In this document: one piece after another, positions 45,280 through 54,200 of the stretch | Numbering within the stretch: the first letter of the stretch is position 1 | How the letters are laid out: every line of letters begins with the position of its first letter | NCBI GenBank assembly: GCA_002840555.1 | Contig: PHBJ01000012.1 | Coordinates: 159,657 to 223,656 of the forward strand | Source of the DNA: Deltaproteobacteria bacterium HGW-Deltaproteobacteria-13 | GTDB lineage: Bacteria > Desulfobacterota > Syntrophia > Syntrophales > Smithellaceae | Length of the DNA: 64,000 nucleotides | Reading direction: 5' to 3' | Notes under the pieces: model-generated | What the model was told of the DNA's origin: nothing | The model's database searches: none | What the model saw: the letters and a program-made list of their open reading frames with translations, nothing else | Made by a program: the position numbers and the translations under genes

Positions 45280-45711
45280 ATGATTGCCGGAAAAAGTATT
45301 GAAAAACTGAATGTCGGAGATGTTGCGGAATTCGCCAAGACAGTGACGGAAACGGATATTTACTTATACGCGGGCATAACGGGCGATTTCAATCCGGCGC
45401 ATATCAATGAAGAATACGCCAAAAACACTTTTTTCAAGACGCGCATTGCGCATGGTATGCTGACGGCGGGATTTATTTCCGCCATCATTGCTAATCAACT
45501 GCCCGGTCCCGGAACTATCTATCTGAAACAGGATTTAAGCTTTCTGGCGCCTGTGCGCATCGGCGATACCATTACCGGACGGGTGGAAATTCTGGAATTG
45601 AATATGGAAAAAAATCGCGTCCGGCTGAAAACGACCTGCAGCAATCAGGACGGCGTGGTCGTCATTGAAGGCGAAGGACTCGTCAGCCCGCCGAAAGCTT
45701 CTCATAAATAG
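45280..45711 (+). CDS. phaJ: (R)-specific enoyl-CoA hydratase (MaoC/PhaJ)
   Basis: This 143-residue single hot-dog MaoC-like hydratase has the catalytic block GITGDFNPAHINEEYA (Asp and His at about residues 37 and 42). HGMLTAGFISAI follows, and LSFLAPVRIGDTI later. It converts trans-2-enoyl-CoA from beta-oxidation into (R)-3-hydroxyacyl-CoA for the synthase. It is the last gene of phaE-phaC-GAF-phaJ, convergent with gtrA after 19 bp. Confidence 0.88.
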   Translation: MIAGKSIEKLNVGDVAEFAKTVTETDIYLYAGITGDFNPAHINEEYAKNTFFKTRIAHGMLTAGFISAIIANQLPGPGTIYLKQDLSFLAPVRIGDTITGRVEILELNMEKNRVRLKTTCSNQDGVVVIEGEGLVSPPKASHK

Positions 45712-45730
45712 TCACGGGAGGCGTGATCGT

Positions 45731-46165
45731 TTATTTTTTTACAAATGAAAATCTGGAATGCCCGAAATAACTGATGACCGCGACGACGGGGATTAACAGT
45801 GCGCCGGCGATTCGGGGATCTATCTTCAGAACCTCGACAAAAAAGGGAAGCAACACAAGACCGAGAAGATTTGTCACGGTGTACATCGAATAAAATTTAA
45901 AAAATTCGGTGATGACGGCTTTTCCCCTCACCGTTGATTGAAAAGTGATATATTTATGAAAAATAAACGCGCTGATCGTGGCTATAATATTCGACAGCAC
46001 GGCGGCCGTCATGTAGGCTAAATAGCGTTTTTGAAAAACTAATGTGAACAGATAATCAAGGCTAACGTAGGCGAAATAACCGAAAATGGTGTTCCAAACA
46101 CCAATGAAAAGAAAACGGATTTTAACCTGGTGTTTCTGCCATAATTGTTGCCATGATTTGTTCAA
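45731..46165 (-). CDS. GtrA-like membrane protein
   Basis: This 144-residue GtrA family protein has four membrane segments (IRFLFIGVWNTIFGYFAYVS near the N-terminus; NIIATISAFIFHKYITF; near the end SYFGHSRFSFVKK). GtrA-like proteins flip or position undecaprenyl-linked sugars for O-antigen or wall modification. It starts at TTG with GGAG upstream; no ATG is available nearby in frame. It lies 18 bp after a GT2 gene, a common GtrA-GtrB pairing. Confidence 0.85.
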   Translation of the reverse strand: MNKSWQQLWQKHQVKIRFLFIGVWNTIFGYFAYVSLDYLFTLVFQKRYLAYMTAAVLSNIIATISAFIFHKYITFQSTVRGKAVITEFFKFYSMYTVTNLLGLVLLPFFVEVLKIDPRIAGALLIPVVAVISYFGHSRFSFVKK

Positions 46166-46183
46166 AAGGGAGCTCCGTCAAAA

Positions 46184-47158
46184 CTAATCGAAGTTAATTC
46201 GTTCTTTTTCGATAACCAGAGGCCGTTTAAGCACCTGGGTGTGAATGGAACCGATATACTCTCCAATGATCCCGATAAAAAATAACTGGACGGAAGAAAA
46301 GAAAAATAAACCAATGACCAGAGGAGCTATGCCGACAGAAAAACTGTTCCAAAAGATCAGTTTATAGATTAAATACCCTAATGCACCGATTAGACTGATG
46401 ATTGAAACGGCAAATCCAGTCATCGTTGCCAGTCTCAACGGCACTTTGGAGTGGTTTGTAATGCCCAGCATGGCGAGGTCGTAGAGTGTATAGAAATTAT
46501 TTTTTGTAAACCCTCTTTTTCTAACAGGCTGGTCATATAAAATAATTGATCTTTCAAAACCGATTTCGCAAATGAGTCCCCGGAAGTATGGATAGGGATC
46601 ATCGATATGTCGTAAAATTTCAATTACCTTTTGGTCATAAAGGCCAAAGCCGGTGAAGTTTTTTATTATGTCTATCTCAGATAATGTTCCTATGATTTTG
46701 TAATATAGCTTCCGTATGGCAAAGAAAACAGGTGATTCCTCACTTTTTGCTTTTACACCGATAACCAGTTTATAACCTTCCTCCCATTTTTTAATAAATT
46801 TAGGAATCATTTCCGGAGGATCCTGTAAATCGGCTACTATACCGATGACTGCGTCACCCTTGGCTTGTAGTATGGCGTAATAAGGAGAACGGATATGACC
46901 AAAGTTTCTTGAATTTATTATTACTTTAATATTTTTATCTTGTTTAGCAATTTGTCGCAATATGTCAACCGTTCTATCTTTTGAAGCATTATCTATAAAG
47001 ATGTGTTCATACGTGTAGTTAGGCAAACCATTGAAGACTTTTTTAACACGCTCATAAAGCTCCTGCACATTTTCCTCTTCGTTATAACAGCCGGTCACGA
47101 TACTTATACATTTCATGTTCATAATATGGAAACCATCCTTAGTAGTTTCATTTTTCAA
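46184..47158 (-). CDS. GT2 glycosyltransferase, GtrB/DPM1-like
   Basis: This 324-residue protein has an N-terminal GT-A domain (ISIVTGCYNEEENVQELYER; DNASKDRTVDIL; ADLQDPPEMI with the DxD) and two C-terminal membrane helices. It makes polyprenyl-phosphate-linked sugars for GtrA-type modification. Its start is a TTG overlapping the stop of the methyltransferase gene (TTGA), with AGGAG 5 nt upstream. An ATG at 47122, after AAGGATGG, is an alternative start. The sugar is unknown. Confidence 0.85.
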   Translation of the reverse strand: MKNETTKDGFHIMNMKCISIVTGCYNEEENVQELYERVKKVFNGLPNYTYEHIFIDNASKDRTVDILRQIAKQDKNIKVIINSRNFGHIRSPYYAILQAKGDAVIGIVADLQDPPEMIPKFIKKWEEGYKLVIGVKAKSEESPVFFAIRKLYYKIIGTLSEIDIIKNFTGFGLYDQKVIEILRHIDDPYPYFRGLICEIGFERSIILYDQPVRKRGFTKNNFYTLYDLAMLGITNHSKVPLRLATMTGFAVSIISLIGALGYLIYKLIFWNSFSVGIAPLVIGLFFFSSVQLFFIGIIGEYIGSIHTQVLKRPLVIEKERINFD

Positions 47159-48390
47159 GTATCTCCTGAATTGACATTGAAAAAAGTTATCAGTTCATTA
47201 CGGAGATTAAGCTCATTACGAATTATGTGAATTATTTCTTCTTGATAAACGCGAGTTGCTATTAAAATTGATTCATTGTGCTTTTTCAAATCAATCGGCG
47301 CTATAATCGGAACACCATTCAATTCTTTACCCTGATAGTGCTGATTGGAATCGACAAACGCAGTAATTTTGGCTTCTGACAGCCTGCTATTGGCTAATAG
47401 TCTGAGTGCGAAAGCCCCCGCACCCCAAACAATTACGGATTTGCCGCTGTCAACAATTTCATTTATGCTTTTATAAATATGATTGTCCATACGGCTGGAT
47501 TTACTAATGTAAGAATCTAGACCAAGTTCGGTATCTTTGTCTAAAATAAATTGATTATCAGGCTTCAGGTCAGGACCTTTTCTGTAAATACTACTGATTA
47601 CAGGTATTTTTGTTTGGTAACTTGGCTCTACTGTTATTTGATCGAGGTGAATTTGAGAGAAGCCATACCTGTGCATTAAATTCGTTAGAGATATCGGTCC
47701 GAAGAAATTAATATGCTCTGTGCTGAATTCCTGGAATGGTGCATCTTCACCATATACATATCGGGAGGCATCAGGCACTGCTATATAAATTCTTCCGTCA
47801 GATGACAACATTTCTTTGAGTTTAATCATAACAGAGTCCAAATCACAAATATGCTCTAGAACCCCCGCTAAAATCAAGAATCCAACTGAATGTTCAGCAA
47901 TTTTTATATCAGATAACGTATTGGTCAAAACCTGAATGCCATATAATTGATCAGCGGATTTAGCGCAAGCGGGCGAAGGATCCGCCCCTAAAATATTAGT
48001 ATACCCTCGTTTTTTGAGCAGCGACAATAGATCTCCATTTGCACAACCAATCTCAAGTATACGCGTCTTTTTATCCCGCAGATTGGACTCGATAGTCGCT
48101 GCTATTATAGCGAATTTTGCCATGTCGTATTCTGTTGGCTTTAAATCTCTATTCTCTGCCTCATATTTTGACATTTCTCTATAATAAACATCAAACACGT
48201 TTTGATCGGGAATATTATCAGCAAAACAGAACCCACAAGATTGACAGGTTACTACATCATAGCCCTTGAGAAGTCCACTATTTGAATAGCTTGAAAATTT
48301 TTGTGAATAAAGCAGGCGGGTATTATTATTTCCACAAACCGCGCACGTTCTTGCGCTCTTCCAGATTTGTTCAGGCTCTTTAATAGTCAT
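47155..48390 (-). CDS. Sugar C-methyltransferase-like SAM enzyme
   Basis: This 411-residue protein has three parts, as in NDP-sugar C-methyltransferases. The first is an N-terminal zinc region (CAVCGNNNT, then CQSCGFCF). The second is a SAM-dependent methyltransferase core (RILEIGCANGDLLSLLKKRG near residue 95). The third is a C-terminal domain with VIVWGAGAFALRLL (near residue 305). Such enzymes methylate 3- or 4-keto NDP-sugars at C3 or C5. It overlaps the FkbM gene by ATGA, so they are coupled. Its substrate could be the CDP-keto sugar of the rfb genes nearby. Confidence 0.8.
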   Translation of the reverse strand: MTIKEPEQIWKSARTCAVCGNNNTRLLYSQKFSSYSNSGLLKGYDVVTCQSCGFCFADNIPDQNVFDVYYREMSKYEAENRDLKPTEYDMAKFAIIAATIESNLRDKKTRILEIGCANGDLLSLLKKRGYTNILGADPSPACAKSADQLYGIQVLTNTLSDIKIAEHSVGFLILAGVLEHICDLDSVMIKLKEMLSSDGRIYIAVPDASRYVYGEDAPFQEFSTEHINFFGPISLTNLMHRYGFSQIHLDQITVEPSYQTKIPVISSIYRKGPDLKPDNQFILDKDTELGLDSYISKSSRMDNHIYKSINEIVDSGKSVIVWGAGAFALRLLANSRLSEAKITAFVDSNQHYQGKELNGVPIIAPIDLKKHNESILIATRVYQEEIIHIIRNELNLRNELITFFNVNSGDT

Positions 48391-49586
48391 GTTCTCTTGA
48401 TTAGCCTCTCTTGTGGAATCGCGTAAAGAATTAAATCCCAGGCTTCTTCGTTATGGGGTCGTAAGAAAAAGCTGTATTGATCACAAAATGACTGCACAAT
48501 CATGGGAATCCGCCATAAATGGTTTTGTTGATGGTATACGGAAATAGCCAATACAGGTTTGAGCTTTTGTATTATTTGTTTTGCCCCAAGAAGGGCATCA
48601 AATTCAGCGCCTTCAATGTCCATCTTAATATATGTTGGGTGGCTATCGGCCAATATTTCATCTAAAGGGGCGCAATTAATTTCTATGGTGCCCGTCTCAC
48701 TAATCGTAGCGGCAGCCGTTCCTGTGGCGTCAAAGCGCAATTTCCCCCGTTTGTTAGTGGCAGCCAAAGGATATATTGTAATTTTTTCTTTGAGTGAAGC
48801 CATCATTGAAGATATATCGTGTTCCAGATTCTTCAAATTTACCGGGTCTGGTTCCAAAGCAATATATCTCTTAAAATTATCCCCTCGGCGTCTAATAAAA
48901 CTTTTCAACGAGTCACCATCAAATGCACCGCAATCCACAAAGATCTCATCTGAGGCAAAAGAAAAAAGATCTTCGGGGAAATACTGTTCATGGACGACTG
49001 GCGAAGATAATCCATCAAAATCTAGAAATAGTCGCCATCTTAATTGAGTTAAATATTCAAGTCTGGAAGCATCATCAGACCAAAGTGAAAATATGTTTAT
49101 TATTTCACTTGCCTCTTGATAAATTTTATGAGGTAAATCTATACAATAGTACGGTAAGAATGTTTCATGATATTTCCAAAATAAATGAGCAAATGATACA
49201 ACACTCATACATCCTAAATTGGAAAGTTGTTGCTTTGTATTAGCTAGTCGATGTTGTCCGCCCGCCCTCCAAATCGTTATAATGAAGCTCGCATTTTGCC
49301 CATATTCTCGAGCTGCTTCTTCTGGTGAAAGAACATTTATCCCATCTAAACGTTTTCCCCATAATTCAGCATTATTGTCTGCAAAAGCCAGTGGTTCCAA
49401 GCCGACTTTTCGCAAGCCGGCAAGTGTTTTTTTACCTAACCCTCCGGCACCAAAAAGGACAAATGAATTTGTAAAAGGCTTCGTCAGCTTATCAAAAGAA
49501 GATCTCTCGCGTTGTACAATTTCTTCATACGTTTCTTGAAAAAGATTTTCAATCTGTGCTTCCAGAGTTAATTTAGCAGTATTCAT
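48387..49586 (-). CDS. FkbM family methyltransferase
   Basis: This protein has about 399 residues. The N-terminal ~130 residues look Rossmann-like (FVLFGAGGLGKKTLAGLRKVG), as in sugar-processing proteins. The C-terminal FkbM methyltransferase has EIFVDCGAFDGDSLKSF (near residue 205) and YIKMDIEGAEFDALLGAK. It probably O-methylates a sugar of the surface polymer. ATG 49586 starts 10 nt after the upstream radical SAM stop; a TTG at 49616 would overlap that gene. It overlaps the next methyltransferase by 4 bp. Confidence 0.8.
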   Translation of the reverse strand: MNTAKLTLEAQIENLFQETYEEIVQRERSSFDKLTKPFTNSFVLFGAGGLGKKTLAGLRKVGLEPLAFADNNAELWGKRLDGINVLSPEEAAREYGQNASFIITIWRAGGQHRLANTKQQLSNLGCMSVVSFAHLFWKYHETFLPYYCIDLPHKIYQEASEIINIFSLWSDDASRLEYLTQLRWRLFLDFDGLSSPVVHEQYFPEDLFSFASDEIFVDCGAFDGDSLKSFIRRRGDNFKRYIALEPDPVNLKNLEHDISSMMASLKEKITIYPLAATNKRGKLRFDATGTAAATISETGTIEINCAPLDEILADSHPTYIKMDIEGAEFDALLGAKQIIQKLKPVLAISVYHQQNHLWRIPMIVQSFCDQYSFFLRPHNEEAWDLILYAIPQERLIKRT

Positions 49587-49596
49587 CTCTCTCTCA

Positions 49597-50655
49597 TTAT
49601 TGAATAAAAGATCCAATCAATTTCATATCGCATTGTTCCGTACATTTAATTCCTTTTGTCAAATTAAAGTGATCTTCCCGGAATATTTTATATGCTTCAC
49701 CATTCCATATTTCATAAAGAGACTGCTTTTTCACATTGCCGAGAATAATTTCATTATTAAAGTCTTCCATGCACATTACAGCGTCGCCATTCGATTTTAT
49801 TGTCATTGACATCCATGGATGTTTACAAAATTCCGACCAATGTATAGAACACGTTCCATGATAATCTTTCCGATACCACTGCTGATCTTCACTTTTCAAA
49901 TATGTGTATACATTCTGACCTGCGAATTTCTTTTTTAATAGTTCAAAATCTTCCATTTGATCCACTCTGTTAAGATTTAACATGGTTATTATAATTGTTG
50001 TCTTATATCCTTTTTTTTCCTTAATCTTGAGGAGTTCTATGATTTTATTGTAGCTATCCGAAAAATTTGACGCTTCACCGCGAATGTCTTTATGTCGCTT
50101 ATCATCAACGCTTTCAATAGAATATTTGATATAATCAAGTCCATTTTCAAATATCTGAGCGGTTTTTTTAATATCAATATTTGCCGGATTACAACTGAAA
50201 TAAGAAGGTATATTCCGCTCCGATAAAATTCGTATATATTCCGGCATGTTCTTATCTAAGAGGGGATCACCATATCCATGCAGTTGTAAGACCTTTGGAA
50301 TGATATATGTGAAAAAATGATTTTCGCTTATATCACCACTTTTTATCCCATATTCACTTTCTATAAATTTCTCCCATTCCCCCCATTTACTTTTGGAAAA
50401 TGGTTCGATTTGGTCGACTAAATTGATAAACGTTTCCTTATTCATAGTCTTGACTTGACGTGTCATCATCGTTGTACGGGGGCACATTTTGCACTTCATA
50501 TTACAAGCGTTCGTTGTTTCTATATTGTAAATTATAGGCGTCTTACTTCGATATTCTTCGAATTTATTTAATAAGTATTTCTTCTCAAAATGTTCTCCAT
50601 TATAGATTTGTTTTCGTATTTCATTAATGTTCATAAAAAAATCTATATCAAACAT
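49597..50655 (-). CDS. Radical SAM/SPASM domain protein
   Basis: This 352-residue protein has the radical SAM motif TTNACNMKCKMCPR (CxxxCxxC, about residues 45-58) and a C-terminal SPASM-like region (CMEDFNNEIILGNV, CTEQCDMK). It should bind at least two 4Fe-4S clusters and use a 5'-deoxyadenosyl radical on a sugar or peptide. ATG 50655 follows GAGGGA and overlaps the upstream fusion gene by 8 bp. It lies within the sugar genes. The product is unknown. Confidence 0.8.
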   Translation of the reverse strand: MFDIDFFMNINEIRKQIYNGEHFEKKYLLNKFEEYRSKTPIIYNIETTNACNMKCKMCPRTTMMTRQVKTMNKETFINLVDQIEPFSKSKWGEWEKFIESEYGIKSGDISENHFFTYIIPKVLQLHGYGDPLLDKNMPEYIRILSERNIPSYFSCNPANIDIKKTAQIFENGLDYIKYSIESVDDKRHKDIRGEASNFSDSYNKIIELLKIKEKKGYKTTIIITMLNLNRVDQMEDFELLKKKFAGQNVYTYLKSEDQQWYRKDYHGTCSIHWSEFCKHPWMSMTIKSNGDAVMCMEDFNNEIILGNVKKQSLYEIWNGEAYKIFREDHFNLTKGIKCTEQCDMKLIGSFIQ

Positions 50656-52147
50656 CTTTGCTTCCCTCGTTTCTATCATGAGTATTCAAATTAATTAAAA
50701 GATCACAAACTTCACGAACAGCGCCTCTTCCTCCTTCACTTTTCAATATCATATCCGCTTTCTGGCGCGCTAAATGATGCGCATCGGCAGGAACAATTGC
50801 GTAACCGACCAAAGAAAAGCAAGAAATATCGTTTACGTCATTGCCGACATAAATTACCTGACTTGGATCCATTTGATGGGTGGCCAACCAGTTATTTAAA
50901 ATATTTACTTTATCTTCTACTCCCTGAATGACTGGAATGCCTAATTTTTTACATCTTGCAGAAACGGTTGCATTGGTTTCAGTGGATAAGACCATCATAT
51001 TAATGTTTGTCTGTCGCTTTAATAATGATATTCCCAGACCATCGCTACGATTAACAATGACCTGCTCATGTCCTTGTTCGTCGACTAAGGCACAATTATC
51101 AGTCATTACACCGTCAAAATCAAAAACAATTAGAGAAATCACTTTCGGTAGTGGTCGATTCTGACAATAGCTTGATACGTCAAATGCATTAGCAGAATTA
51201 TGTTTCAGGATTAAATCCAATACACGTTCACCGTCGAGCAAAGAACAGGATGGTTTTGCCTTACCATAAACAACATCCACGAAATGTTTCATTTCAGATA
51301 GAAACATATCATTCCGTTCAAAACCAATAGGGGCAGGAATAGTTTCCCAACCATTGCCTGACGATCTATAAATACGTAAAATATTATCGTCTTGATTCCA
51401 CTTGATTGTGCCTTCTGTTCCAACAATTTCAAAATAATGCGTAGGCGGTTGCTGATAGTAATTCATTTGTACACTGCCAATAGCGCCTTTCTCAAATCTA
51501 AGGCCATACTCTCCAATATCTTCCACCAAGATATCCAAGTCACTGATCTTATCCGTTACTTTCCATAAAGTTTTAGCCTCACCGAGAAACCACATAAGAT
51601 AATCCAGAGGATGACAAAGTGTCCATGACACACCTCCACCGAGTTCTGCTCGTGCACTGTATCCCTGACGATAATCCTCCCAGGGATGCCATTGTGGCAG
51701 ATAATCACCATAATGTGCCCGAACTGACAATGGACGACCAATCTTTCCTTCGTCTAACAAGATTTTTGTTTTCTGGAAATGAGGATGAAAACGAAAGTTA
51801 TATCCAATCAGTACCTGACTGAACCCCTTTTGCAGGGCGGCTTTTAGATAATCTAATTTTTCAAAGTTATGCGATATCGGTTTTTCAATAAGTAAATGGC
51901 AACCGGCTTCCGCTGCCGGTATTGCTACATCCATATGATGTGCCGTGGGATTGGATATGATAACCGCATCCGGTCGATGTTCCAAGGCAGCAATGATATT
52001 TGTTTCCGCAGGAAAACCACTTAGCTCTTCATCCGGTAGTGTGCTTTTGAATGTCCGAAAGAGGACAATATCCCTCTCATTTAGTTTTAATAGATTGCGC
52101 AGATGACGGTGTCCGATGGAACCAAGACCCGCAATAAGAAATTTCAT
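50648..52147 (-). CDS. Gfo/Idh/MocA dehydrogenase fused to KdsC-like phosphatase
   Basis: This 499-residue fusion has a Gfo/Idh NAD(P)-dependent sugar dehydrogenase at residues 1-330 (FLIAGLGSIGHRHLRNLL; HLLIEKPISHN with the EKP motif). A HAD phosphatase of KdsC/NeuA-C type covers residues 335-499, with DFDGVMTDN (nucleophile Asp), STETN, GVEDK, VGNDVNDISC and GRGAVREVC all kept. KdsC-like domains remove the phosphate from Kdo-8-P or nonulosonate-9-P. A NeuB-like synthase lies two genes upstream, so the phosphatase half may act on its product. A GGAGG site precedes the ATG. The fusion was not recognised as a known one. Confidence 0.8.
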   Translation of the reverse strand: MKFLIAGLGSIGHRHLRNLLKLNERDIVLFRTFKSTLPDEELSGFPAETNIIAALEHRPDAVIISNPTAHHMDVAIPAAEAGCHLLIEKPISHNFEKLDYLKAALQKGFSQVLIGYNFRFHPHFQKTKILLDEGKIGRPLSVRAHYGDYLPQWHPWEDYRQGYSARAELGGGVSWTLCHPLDYLMWFLGEAKTLWKVTDKISDLDILVEDIGEYGLRFEKGAIGSVQMNYYQQPPTHYFEIVGTEGTIKWNQDDNILRIYRSSGNGWETIPAPIGFERNDMFLSEMKHFVDVVYGKAKPSCSLLDGERVLDLILKHNSANAFDVSSYCQNRPLPKVISLIVFDFDGVMTDNCALVDEQGHEQVIVNRSDGLGISLLKRQTNINMMVLSTETNATVSARCKKLGIPVIQGVEDKVNILNNWLATHQMDPSQVIYVGNDVNDISCFSLVGYAIVPADAHHLARQKADMILKSEGGRGAVREVCDLLINLNTHDRNEGSKDV

Positions 52148-52175
52148 TGCAAAACCTCCATTAGCAAAGGTCTAA

Positions 52176-53984
52176 TCACAAATTCTCCTTTAGCGGGGGA
52201 ATAATCATGTTGGCAAAAAATTCCTCTCTTTTCAGGAATGGCCAAAGATCTTCCAGTGGTTTTGAAACCATCAAGCCATTTTTATTTTGTGCTGATGATA
52301 GAGAAGGTGCTCGAGCTTCATCGGCTCTCATTAATACATCACATATTACCGGTCCCGGCATCTCAAGAACTCTTTTTACTTGTGCTCTTAGATCCACTTG
52401 ATCATTGATGCGACAAGCGTTTAGATTGTAAGCAGCGGCAACTTTTACAAGATCAGGCAGTGTCATTCCGCTATCAGCATCAGACCCCATTCGTTGCCCA
52501 AAGTATCTATTCTGCATTGACCTGATAGAAGCATATCCTTTATTGTTCAATACAAAAAATTTAATCGGAAGATTAAGGCGATGTAATGTTTCAAGTTCCT
52601 GAATATTTAATTGAAATCCTCCATCTCCATCAACACAGATAGTCCTTTTCTTTCCTGAAGCCAGACAAGCTCCAATAGCTGCAGGGATACCAAAGCCCAT
52701 AGCGCCTAAGGCGGTTGTATTGAACACTCGCTGCCCTTTTTTTACCTTAAATGCCAATAGGAATATTTCAATCCCGAAACCGGAACTACCCGGAACGACC
52801 AGATCATTTGACTGTAATTCTTCCGAAATGATTTCTGTTAAATAATAAATGCTCACTTTATCATTGTTTTGTCTATGTTCTGGAAGCACCACTGGATATC
52901 GCTGTTTCCAATCTTGGCAACGGTTATGCCATGCTGAAATATCTCGCCTTTTGTAACGATCTATCCTTTCACAAAAACCACTTAGAAAACGCTTTGCGTC
53001 CATGCAGATAGGTAAATCAATATGGTTTTTTAATTTATCCAATTCGCAAGGATCAATATCAACCATAACCTTTTTTGCGCCCCGACCAAATTTTTCTGGC
53101 GCATAGCCGGTCAGGGCAAAATCCAGACGTGTGCCGATCATCAGAATCAAATCAGCATTCTGGAGCGCAAAATTAGCTCCTCGTGGTGCGATTGAACCGG
53201 GTCTGCCGACAAGAAGAGGATAGTTATCCGGCAAAATATCCATAGCCGGCCAAGTTAATAAAACTGGAACATTCAGCGCATCTATCAGTGTGTAAAAATA
53301 TTCTTGTGCTCCGGACAGACGGATTCCATTACCGGCTAGAATAACCGGCCTTTCCGCAGAATTCAGAAGATCAATAACTTTTATGATTAGATCGTTCAGT
53401 TGGTCATCATCTTTTGGAATAGCTTCGCTTTTTTCTTGGAAGCCTTCCAATTCATCTGGATTAATATCCACCGCTTGTACATCAAGCGGTATGTCTATCC
53501 AGACAGGACCCGGTCGGCCGGCCTTTGCCAAATGAACCGCCTTTTCAAGGTGATATCGGATAGAGGAAGGGTCCGTAATTGTTACGGCGTATTTTGTAAC
53601 AGAACTAACAAGCGTTACGATATCTACTTCCTGCATACCCATTTGCCTAACGCCCTTGTCTTTCATTAGATCTGATCTTTTAACCTGACCTGAAATAAAG
53701 ATACACGGTGTTGAGTCCTGCCAAGAGCCAACGACTCCGGTAATTGTATTTGTTCCTCCGGGACCGGTTGTTACCAGAGCCACGCCCAATCCGGAAATTC
53801 TTGCATAAGCTTCGGCTGAAATCGCACATGCCTGTTCATGGAGGTTACAGACATATTTTATGGTTTTGCATTGCCCAAGTGAATCATCGAGGTGCATTGC
53901 CCCTCCACCTACTAGGGTAAAAACATGCTTGATGCCCAAAGCAGAAATAAATTCAAAAACATAATTGGATAATTTTTTTTTCAT
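52176..53984 (-). CDS. TPP-dependent enzyme, acetolactate synthase-like / YerE-like
   Basis: This 602-residue protein has the three-domain fold of acetolactate synthases. The catalytic Glu is in CNLHEQACAISAEAYAR (near residue 50), and the TPP motif runs from CVDGDGGFQLNIQE to VLNNKGYAS (near 445-475). Biosynthetic ALS is usually found with ilvN/ilvC, which are absent here. In LPS loci such enzymes (for example YerE) transfer an acetyl unit from pyruvate to C4 of a CDP-4-keto-3,6-dideoxyhexose to make branched sugars. rfbFGH are close by, so that use is likely but unproven. Ribosome site weak. Confidence 0.75.
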   Translation of the reverse strand: MKKKLSNYVFEFISALGIKHVFTLVGGGAMHLDDSLGQCKTIKYVCNLHEQACAISAEAYARISGLGVALVTTGPGGTNTITGVVGSWQDSTPCIFISGQVKRSDLMKDKGVRQMGMQEVDIVTLVSSVTKYAVTITDPSSIRYHLEKAVHLAKAGRPGPVWIDIPLDVQAVDINPDELEGFQEKSEAIPKDDDQLNDLIIKVIDLLNSAERPVILAGNGIRLSGAQEYFYTLIDALNVPVLLTWPAMDILPDNYPLLVGRPGSIAPRGANFALQNADLILMIGTRLDFALTGYAPEKFGRGAKKVMVDIDPCELDKLKNHIDLPICMDAKRFLSGFCERIDRYKRRDISAWHNRCQDWKQRYPVVLPEHRQNNDKVSIYYLTEIISEELQSNDLVVPGSSGFGIEIFLLAFKVKKGQRVFNTTALGAMGFGIPAAIGACLASGKKRTICVDGDGGFQLNIQELETLHRLNLPIKFFVLNNKGYASIRSMQNRYFGQRMGSDADSGMTLPDLVKVAAAYNLNACRINDQVDLRAQVKRVLEMPGPVICDVLMRADEARAPSLSSAQNKNGLMVSKPLEDLWPFLKREEFFANMIIPPLKENL

Positions 53985-54200
53985 AAATGAGTTTTTTTCT
54001 TGTCTATTTATTTTTACATATCACTTTTCAATGACTTTTTTGCATTGATACTTTCACCGAAAATGATTTCAAGTGCAATACCTGCTTTTGAGTCAAAGGA
54101 ATACCATGTATGTCAGTGAAAAAAGCTTTTAAGTTCGTTTCTATTCTAATGCTGAATTTTATATTTTATCTAATATGTTCAGTTCTAATAATTCATAAAA
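53985..54200. other. AT-rich gap in the sugar locus
   Basis: 216 bp lie between the NeuB-like stop and the TPP enzyme start. No coding sequence or clear hairpin is seen; it may hold a promoter for the downstream genes. Confidence 0.3.

Noticed and set aside
52176..53984. Branched-chain amino acid acetolactate synthase (ilvB)
   Set aside because: No ilvN, ilvC or other amino acid gene is near; all neighbours are sugar genes, so a YerE-like role is preferred.
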